Below are positions 56,604 through 64,000 of a stretch of 64,000 nucleotides of DNA, in pieces. Under the pieces are notes generated by a model, which worked only from the letters and a program-made list of their open reading frames with translations, was not told where the DNA came from and made no database searches. The position numbers were made by a program, and so were the translations under genes. Source of the stretch: Stereum hirsutum FP-91666 SS1 (taxonomy: Eukaryota; Basidiomycota; Agaricomycetes; Russulales; Stereaceae); assembly GCF_000264905.1 (NCBI RefSeq), contig NW_006763132.1, positions 224,237-288,236 of the forward strand, in the 5' to 3' direction. The first letter of the stretch is position 1, and every line of letters begins with the position of its first letter.

Positions 56604-58318
56604 GAATGCTCGGGAGGCGCTTGTCGAATCAAGTTACAAGTTGTTTGTCGTGAAAGGGAAAGAAAGGAGAGTACGTGTATATCCACACCCGAGATATATG
56701 TCGTGGATGGGAGGGTGCGGAGAAGAGAGAGCGCTGCGAGAAACGGCGGGGCCGTTGTGAGGGTGAGGGGCTACCGCACCCACCGCTTCGCATCGCCCAG
56801 TAACCATCTTCGGAAGTACTTTCGCACGCTTCGGCTTGGTGCCACCGCACCCAACGGTAGTGCAAGCATCAGTGTACACTCTTCCTCCTGCTTTCTCCTT
56901 GCGATCATCCACCCGACCGACGGCTCTGCTGGGATCCTTGCTGCTTTCAGTTTTTTTTCATAGCCTCAGTGAAAGTCAATCACGTATAGGTATACGAGCC
57001 ATCTTGGTATTCTTCTTGGCGTGCTCTACTTCATGTTTTTTTCTCTGTTTCTCAGACGATTCTCACCTCCCGCTCTGTCGTTGAGGGCTGTGCTCAGGCG
57101 TCTACCATACGCTGAACCCACACATCTTCGTCATAAATGATTCGTGTTCAGCATCAGACAAATGACCCACTCTCTGATACACGATGGGCCACAAGCTGTG
57201 CTATATCTGTTTTAGCTCGTTCTCTTCTCCGCCTGATATTAGGACTGCTTGGTTCGCTGCTCTAAATAATGATATCGCTTCCCACAGGTCTCAATGGCGG
57301 TGCTGAACACTACGCTCAGCCTCGATGGGAGTGTCTAGGTTTGAGCGACGACCGCTCGCCTGGACCTGCAGCTTCCTTGTCTTTCAATATTTCCAGCAAA
57401 CGTCTGAGTCTTGGGGCATCTACGATCATCGTCTACCCCTGTGTTTGGACCGGTTCAAACACCATCTCTACATTGACAATGTTGATCCTGTAGATATCAG
57501 AGTTTCACTCAAGTCGACATGATCCTCATAATGATATTGACCGTCGACTTCTGCTATTGGCTGCAGCTCTACTATCCCCGTAGACCCTCATTGTCTCTCA
57601 GCTGTGCAATGCGCTCGGAGCGTGCTCCGACTTCCTTCACAGCACAGCTCACACCCATCTGTCAGACTTCATTGACACCGGCGGTCAGCGATGGCACCTC
57701 CCAAGTACCTCCATCTCGAAATGGGAAGAATGCGACGTAGCGAAGTCCGCATTTTCGCCTGTCATTCTCTTTATCCTTTCCGGCGAAAATTACACCTTGT
57801 TCCTTTACTTTGCCTGTCCCTTTTGCTTTGTCTTTGCTGGAATCTTCCGTCTTCAAAGCACAAAGCAAAGGACGCTGCACAAGGAAGCCCTCTTCGCGCT
57901 AACAATGGAGGGACCGGTCGCACTTTGCGTATCATTTCCAAATACAGTTAAAGAAAGCAAAGCGAGCCACCGAATGTGGCCCAGATTGGTGCCACAGTGC
58001 CCGGATCGATCATCAAAGGCGTCAACATCCCTTTCTCTCACCTTACTCCATCTCTTCGTTCTGTTGATGCCCTACAATCAAGCTAAGCTTTTGCAGCATG
58101 CAACTATCTGACTTCTGAGGTAAGTCTTTGATCTCCGCTTCGTTGGGTCGACCCTGTAGTGTACTGGTGCGACGCCCCTTGACGCTGGGGCTTTGAGCTT
58201 CCAGTACAGATGCTTTTCGGCGTGCCGATATAAGGACCTCGCGCACACCTTCTCCAAGTGCTCATCGCGTATCTCGTCCACCATAACTGATTTATCTCTT
58301 CCAGCGCCATATTTATCC
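56604..58318. other. Intergenic; promoter of Tvp38-like gene and duplicated upstream block of the MYND array
   Basis: The left part is the upstream region of the Tvp38-like gene. A frame at 57269-57493 has no recognisable content. From about 57945 to 58318 the DNA matches 59515-59976 before the middle MYND gene (shared aagaaagcaa-gcg-gccac, tctcaccttactccatctc-like, cctacaatc-aactaa, acttctgaggt-agtcttt). This shows that the duplicated unit includes promoter, 5' UTR and a 5' UTR intron. Confidence 0.6.
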
Positions 58319-59300
58319 ATGGAATATATCAAGACATCCGCATCATCGGTACCAAAGATATACGCGAAAGATTACTGTAATTACTCCCATCGCAGGTAAA
58401 CTTCTCTCGTGTTCGAGCTGCAAGACTGTCGTATACTGCAGCAAGGAGTGTCAAAAAACGCACCGGAAACTTCACAAGTGCGTCCCCCCTTCCTTTCATC
58501 CTCTCCTGCCAAGCTCCTGACGGTTCGCGTCTGAACCTAAAGGTCGTTCTGCCTCCAATGGATCGAAAGGAACCGTATCAGCCAACAAAACGCCGCTGCG
58601 ATGGGCAGCAAGCCAGATAGCACCGACGACTCCAAACACCTCTGTCAGCGGCCTCCACAGACACTCCTTCGTCCAAGCCGCCTACGGCGCTATCTGTAAC
58701 TCCCAACCCTCCGACAAAGTCGACAACTTCGACTTCGACGCCCACTACATCCATTTTCATCTCCGCCGTCGATATCGACGCGGTTCCGACTCTGGCGGCG
58801 ACCCGAGCAAATTCTTCCGTGTCGTCCATGCCGCACTTGGGCCGCGCGAGGAACTGTATATGCCGTTCAATAGGATACAGGACACTGCGAAGTCCATGTG
58901 GGCTGAGTTTCCGCAGCATCTTGCGGACTTGGACAAACATCATCGTACCGTGGCGCCTGACCATTGTATCGGCGTCGTTCCGTGCTATTTCGTGATTGAG
59001 GGATCGGACGAGCATCTCGTCACGGGGTATACGTTGAAGCACGATAATATGCTGAAATACATGCGCCGAAATCATTGGGATATTCCGGAACGTAGACACG
59101 ATAGGTGGCTCGAGTGGTTGCAGGAGAAGGTAGAGTTTGGGCATGTGTTTTATCCTGTGAAGGGGTTGGAGAATAAGGGAGTGCAGGATTTTGGGGGATG
59201 GTGGAGATGAATTCGAAGGGGAAGTGGGTGTGGGTGGCGTTTACGGATGAGGAATTGGAGCTGTGTGGGTATCATCGTCTTATTTCTGGACTTTTGTATT
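58319..59300 (+). pseudogene. MYND-finger paralogue, first of array, decayed
   Basis: The start MEYIKTSASSVPKIYAKDYC matches the middle gene (59977). About 10 bp are then missing: the middle copy reads YCRRPPTTGKFRS, here YSHRR and a stop, so the second zinc Cys is lost and the finger goes out of frame. A further 2-bp loss near 58647 breaks the frame before SGLHRHSFVQAAYGAICNSQ. After that a long stretch is intact: CIGVVPCYFVIEGSDEHLVT, MRRNHWDIPERRHDRWLEWL and HVFYPVKGLENKGVQDFG. Another indel near 59200 gives WWR-stop instead of KMVKTKGK. At least three lesions make a full product unlikely. Confidence 0.8.
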
Positions 59301-59664
59301 AGACATCATAGCACCGTTTGACCAACGGATAATAACGAAGAGCATTTGTTGTATCATAGGTCATGGACAAGCGTCCAGAGAAGGCGGAAGAAACGTAACC
59401 CGACGACCCCTTGTCCGATCCAACATACACTCTCCAAGTGGACCATGGTCTATCAATTCATGCAATGGGATATAATATTACGCTGGACGGTCTCAGGTGG
59501 TGCCCGGAAGGCCGTGTTTTCAGTCAAAGAAAGCAAGCGGGCCACTGAGTGTGGCGCGGGTCTGCGCCAGTGTCAATGTGCCACATTGACACGCGGCATT
59601 GCCTAGTAACCGATTATCGATTATCTGTGGCGTGGGAGGCGTGTCAAAGAGACGGACCTTGAGG

Positions 59665-59672
59665 TTTATAAA
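59665..59672 (+). promoter_or_regulatory. TATA-like element of the middle MYND gene
   Basis: The string ggtttataaacc (symmetrical around 59662-59673) contains tttataaa, about 120 bp before the 5' UTR intron and about 305 bp before the ATG at 59977. Confidence 0.45.
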
Positions 59673-59784
59673 CCGTTCCTTCCTTCCAACCTCCTTCCTC
59701 TCACCATCTTCCATCTCATCGTTCTGTCTCTGTCCTACAATCGAACTAAACTTTCGCACCACGCAACTGTATCTTACTTCTGAG

Positions 59785-59962
59785 GTGAGTCTTTCACCAT
59801 CACTCCATTGTGTCGGCGCCATGGCGTACTGGCACGACATTACTATCCGCTAGTGCCCTTGGTCTTTTTGAGGCACAGAGGCTTGTTGGCGGGCCACTAT
59901 AGGGACACCTTCCAGTGTTCATCACGTATCTCGTTCACCATAAACTGATCTATCTCTCCCAG
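59785..59962 (+). other. Probable 5' UTR intron of the middle MYND gene
   Basis: A donor tgag|gtgagt at 59785 and an acceptor ctccc-ag at 59961-59962 lie 14 bp before the ATG. The first paralogue keeps the same pattern (ctgag|gtaagt near 58121, acceptor tcttccag near 58304), which supports splicing in the leader. Confidence 0.6.
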
Positions 59963-59976
59963 CGCCAACTTGAGCC

Positions 59977-60981
59977 ATGGAAGACACCAAGAAATCGACA
60001 TCATCAGTGCCAAAGATATATGCCAAGGATTACTGCAACTACTGTCGCAGACCACCGACCACAGGTAAATTTCGCTCGTGCACGAGCTGCCAGACTGTCG
60101 TGTACTGCAGCGATGAGTGCCAAAAAAAACACTGGAAACTGCATAAGTGCGTCTCCTCTACTCTTCATCCTCTCCATGTCGTCCCGGACACCTGACCATT
60201 CGCGTGCCAAAGGCCGTTCTGCCTTGTGATGGCAGAAAGAAATCGTACCGACCAAGAAGAGGCCAAGGCAACCGGTAGCAAGCCGGATAGCGCGAATGAC
60301 ACCAGGCACCTCAACGTCTTCAGCGGCCTTCACAGGCAATCCCTCATCCAGGCCGCATACGGCGCCATCTGCGCCTCCCAACCCGATGACAAAGTCGACA
60401 ACTTCGACTTCGACGCACACTACATCCTCATCCAAGTCCGCCGTCGATACCGACCTGGCTCTCACTCCGGCGGCGACCCGAGTAAATACTTCCGCGTCGT
60501 TCAAGGCGGCCTCAGGCCTCGCGAGGAACTCAATGTGCTGCTCAATAGGCAGACCACTGCGAATTCAACCTTCTGGGCTGACCTCCCTCAGCACCTTGCC
60601 AATCTGGACAAACACCACCGTACTGTGGCGCCGGATGATCATCAGGAATGTATCGGCGTCATTCCGTGCTGTTTCGCGATTGAGGGCTCGGGCGAGCATG
60701 TGATCGTTGGGTATATGCTGAAGCACGAGTATATTCTCAAATATGTGCGGGGGAACAATTGGGAGCTTCCAGAGCGTCGTCACGACCGTTGGCTCGAGTG
60801 GCTGCAGGAGAAGGTGGAGTTGGGACATGTGTTTCATCATATGAAGGGTTTGGAGAATAAGGCAATACTGGATTTTGGGAAGATGGTCAAGACGAAGGGG
60901 AAGTGGACGTGGGTGGCGTTTACGGATGAAGAAATAGAGCAGTACGGGTACCATCGTCTGTATTCTGGCATTATATATTAG
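59977..60981 (+). CDS. MYND-finger protein, middle of array, intact
   Basis: Exons 59977-60146 and 60240-60981 give 303 aa. The N-terminal MYND finger is complete: CNYCRRPPTTGKFRSCTSCQ then VVYCSDECQKKHWKLHK, with the Cys/Cys/Cys/His pattern of two zinc sites. Its final Cys would come from after the splice and is not obvious, so the last ligand is uncertain. The C-terminal domain is shared by all three array members: LIQAAYGAICASQPDDKVDN, DPSKYFRVVQGGLRPREE, CIGVIPCCFAIEGSGEHVIV, LPERRHDRWLEWLQEKVELG and TKGKWTWVAFTDEEIEQYGY. I know no named domain for it. MYND fingers mediate protein contacts, so a regulatory role is possible but unproven. It is the only array member without a frame lesion. 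Confidence 0.85.
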
Positions 60982-61423
60982 ACATCATCCCTTCCGACTA
61001 ATATACAATGACGAGGAGCATGTGTTGTATTTTATCTCATGGAGAAGTGTCCGATGAAAGGCGCAAGAGACATGGCTCACGAACTATTGTATCGCCACAC
61101 TTGCCGGGTAAACCCGGTTGCCAGTTAGTGTTCAACTCTCGCGTCCCAACAACTTCGCGTGCGCGTCTCTCTCTCTCTCTCCCACCACGACTTGAAATTG
61201 ACCTTGGCTCGCAGCTGCTCATACTGGTATACATAGATCTAGTAACCCTTTCGTTCTTGATTCAGGGCTACGCCAACTTCGTCCGTATTCGAAGAGTGAA
61301 AGTGGCTGTGTGAGTTCGTGCAACGCTCTTCGCTCGATATACGCGTAGGCCGACTTTCATCGCTGCTAAGGGATATCTTGAGACCTTTCTTCCTAAACTA
61401 ACTTTTCTCTGCATAATATCAGA

Positions 61424-62382
61424 ATGGACACGGAAGTCACTAGTGATGCTGGTCTTCCCAAGATGTATCACAAAGACGACAAATGTTCGAATTGTGGAAC
61501 ACCGCCGAAGGCCGCGACGGGCAAACACAGGTGTTGCAAACGCTGCAGGACCGTCGTATATTGCGACAAGGCCTGTCAGAAGTCTCATTGGAGACAACAC
61601 AAGTACGTTCACCTAGAATAAGTGCTGTAGAGTATGGTCGGTCGCTAACGAAGTGCCAAGGCCTCTTTGCCTCTGGCAGCAGGAGCAGCACGCAATCCTA
61701 ATGGAGCGTGGTGCCGAAGGCGCTGCTTCCACCCTTGCAGCGAAAGACCTCGATGACTTTGTACACGCACACAATCATTCTTTTCATCAGGCGGCTTATG
61801 CCGCTATCTGCGACTTCCAGTCCGACGACAAAGTCGATGACTTTGACTTCGATGCTTACCATATACATTATCAGCTACAAGCTCGTGATGACCACGACGG
61901 ATGACCCGACTCGATTCTTTCATATCATGACAGGCGCAATTCGACCTCGCGAGATGCTCTTCGCGTCCTCCCCGACACAGCCACGGGACCTGTTCGCCAA
62001 TAACCTCGTCGAATTCGACAAGAAGCATAGAGCTATTCCTGGCAAACCGTGTATCGGTACCGTTCCTTGCCACTTCGAAGTTGTCGACATAGATCAGCAT
62101 TTGATGAGCGCCATCATGCTCACGAAGGACTCGTTCTTGGAAGCAGTACGAGAGAAGAACATCTGGCCAGTCCCCGAACCACGTCACGATCTGTGGTTCT
62201 CCCAGTTGCAACAAAAGGTCTTGTTGGGACATGTGTTCAAGCCTATAGAGGGCTATGAGGGCTGGGTATCGGACATAGGGAAGATGGTGAAGAAGAGAGA
62301 AAAGTGGAGTTGGTTGTCTTTGACGTGGGAAGAGGTGGCGACGTACAGTTATCATCCTACTCTAAGCGGCCTGGTATATTAA
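61424..62382 (+). pseudogene. MYND-finger paralogue, third of array, one frameshift
   Basis: Exon 1 (61424-61602) encodes MDTEVTSDAGLPKMYHKDDK and a full finger core CSNCGTPPKAATGKHRCCKR, CRTVVYCDKACQKSHWRQHK. Exon 2 starts at 61661 (PLCLWQQEQHAILMERGAEG) and reaches FHQAAYAAICDFQSDDKVDD, FDFDAYHIHYQLQ. It then stops in frame (ARDDHDG-stop). One base shift near 61885-61905 restores the rest: DDPTRFFHIMTGAIRPREML, CIGTVPCHFEVVDIDQHLMS, VPEPRHDLWFSQLQQKVLLG and SWLSLTWEEVATYSYHPTLS to 62382. It is more diverged from the other two than they are from each other. No GT-AG intron explains the shift, so it is either a young pseudogene or a sequencing error. Confidence 0.7.
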
Positions 62383-63147
62383 AGGTCGGTACCTCTGCCA
62401 ATATTTTATGCCTCCGCCGCGATACCCTTTCCCTTTCGTTTCTGATATGTGGCTCCCTCAAGGACTCTCTTGCCCTGGTCCACGGTCATGTTTTCTGTTG
62501 GGATACAAGCTACCGAAATCTTTCACGCTTGTCTAGTCTGTTCTTCAGTTCTGCATGCTTTATTGATAAGTTTCTTGCAACAGTCATAGAAACTGGTGCG
62601 CCCGCTGTATTCGATTCGGCAACCTTTCGTCACCTCACTGAGCTGAATGGGCGTTAATTACATTGGCCGGTCAACGCCACCGACGCTCTTTTTCTTCCAT
62701 ATGTCTCCTGACGGTACGATACAACTTCGTAACGCCAAATGCAACGCAGGACATCGTGCATAGCTGCTCTGATTCCTGCTATACACCCCTTGAAACACGG
62801 CCACATCGTATCTGGGGTCTTGTAGCTGGTTGCCCGGTGTAATTGTCCAGGCGTAGGTAATCGTCTACTCTCCGAGGCTATGTCCTACGCGGGCTTGTTT
62901 TTGAGTTAGTCGGGAAATAACAAACGATATCAACACGCATATCGTGTTGTGGGCCATCATTTTATGAAACGCGTTGATGCGTCGGCTGTCCTAGCTTTGG
63001 TTCTGTTACCTGACAGCATACTGCTCTACACTGCCACGGACGCGTGCACGTTCTCGGAGTGCCGACACTAATACTACTCCCATATTTTAGCAACGGACAA
63101 CCAGATCGTACCGCGTCGATTCCAGGTGTCTTTGGCGTACGAACTCA
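62383..63147. other. No gene recognised
   Basis: Flank between the MYND array and the last gene. Only short frames; one at 62304-62657 overlaps the end of the MYND gene in another frame and is a shadow. The last 200 bp should contain the promoter of the next gene. Confidence 0.5.
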
Positions 63148-64000
63148 ATGGCCGATAACTTATGTCCAGGATGGGATCCAACGACTCCTCACGGCATACG
63201 GCTCGCAATGCTAACTACAGTGACGGAGGCAGCGTTCTATGGTGAGCTGATATTGCTTTCGAATTGCGTACACGACGCTAGATTCGTTACTACAGGTATC
63301 TTTGCCTGCCTCATAGTCATGTCCACATACACGCTAGTGTCAGTGGCACCCATTATACTATCACAATGTCCTATCACAGCTAATATCTATCCAGATCTCA
63401 GGGCCTGCGAAGATCTTATGCACGAATCGCACTCCTTACCATCACCCTCACCATGTTTGCGATCTCAACGGCGCATCTTACCCTCAGTATGATTCTGTAT
63501 CTCATGCAGTGGCCTTACCTTTGTGCCACTGTCTTTCCGGAAACGCCTCTTGCAAGATTATACCGTATCAGAGGGGCCATAGCTGTGTTGGCCCGTGCGC
63601 AATACCTCATCAGCGATGTCGTCGTTGTGTGGCGTGCGTGGGCCGTATGGTACGACAATCGCTGGGTTCGTGGGTCCCTTCTGTTCTCTCTTTCCGGTAC
63701 CGCAGGTACGTGCGTGGCCTCATATTATCTATCAGTTTCCGTGAAGCGCTCATATCTTCAACTAGTGACGTCCATATTCCTCGCCGTCCTCAATGTTCTT
63801 TCCAATAAATCCCACGGCACATACCAGTACCCAGCTCTCGAGCAGAATCTGCTCGGCACGTTCGGACTCCTCTTCACCAACTTCAGTGCCACCATCGCCA
63901 TCGCGGTGAAGGCTTGGCACGTCAGCTTCCTTGTCACGATGGCGCTCAACGGTCTCATCTTTGATTTGCCAGGCTTCATCGACGATCCGTCAAACAGTTT
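63148..64000 (+). CDS. Multi-span fungal membrane protein, 3' end off window
   Basis: The start MADNLCPGWDPTTPHGIRLA leads to MLTTVTEAAFYG (exon 63148-63241), then IFACLIVMSTYTLV. After another intron comes a long exon: RSYARIALLTITLTMFAIST, HLTLSMILYLMQWPYLC, AQYLISDVVVVWRAWAVWYD, NRWVRGSLLFSLSGTAG, VKRSYLQLVTSIFLAVLNVL and GTFGLLFTNFSATIAIAVKAW. The YLISDVVVVWRAW motif recurs in a large Agaricomycete family of seven-helix proteins with no assigned role. A donor gtcagc just after KAWH (near 63920) probably ends the exon, so the last 80 bases are likely intron. The rest of the gene lies beyond 64000. Confidence 0.75.

Noticed and set aside
1..64000. CRISPR arrays, bacterial operons, rRNA genes
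   Set aside because: No regularly spaced short repeats, no Shine-Dalgarno-led gene runs and no rRNA-like sequence were seen; the spliced genes are eukaryotic.

Overview
The window looks like Agaricomycete (mushroom-forming basidiomycete) nuclear DNA. The recognisable genes are cut by many short GT-AG introns, mostly about 45-65 bp. The families are typical of that class: AA1 laccases, fungal family-2-type O-methyltransferases (OMTs), DUF6533/DUF6534 multi-span membrane proteins, MYND fingers and a Tvp38-like protein. There are no bacterial-style operons. Exon structures below were joined by eye from splice signals and from comparison between paralogues inside the window.

Left and middle part (1-49 kb) is accessory, duplicated DNA. 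It holds five OMT copies: OMT-1 broken at 1-1265, OMT-2 intact at 7765-9786, OMT-3 intact on minus at 17513-19522, OMT-4 broken at 25413-27125, OMT-5 intact at 40415-42354. OMT-2/3 form one subfamily (GGGVGTS loop) and OMT-1/4/5 another (GSGVGATS loop). Three laccase copies share the region: laccase-1 at 10688-13720 (pseudogene), laccase-2 at 21976-23210 (truncated), laccase-3 at 30051-32749 (intact, 522 aa, about 20 exons). An intact 311-aa UbiA-type prenyltransferase lies at 5252-6549 on minus. One DUF6533 gene (2120-3673) and three DUF6534 genes (14216-15766, 35958-37339, 43166-44869) are scattered among them. Together prenyl transfer, O-methylation and phenol oxidation would fit an aromatic or meroterpenoid pathway, but that link is inference.

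The same 49 kb carries signs of rearrangement: a perfect 64-bp palindrome (27556-27619), a MITE with 19-bp inverted ends (46316-46694), a fold-back repeat (49375-49690), a tRNA-derived SINE-like element (24854 on), an LTR-like insertion inside laccase-1, a roughly 2-kb duplication carrying OMT-4/OMT-5, and a second duplication carrying a coiled-coil gene (intact at 47286-49353, decayed at 33993-35080) with its upstream repeat.

Right part (50-64 kb) is denser and more conventional: a 305-aa MYND-finger protein (49993-51046), a small putative secreted protein, a Tvp38/VTT membrane protein with a long Pro/Gln-rich tail (53464-56603 minus), a tandem array of three MYND paralogues (58319-62382) of which only the middle one is clearly intact, and the start of a multi-span membrane protein running off the right edge.
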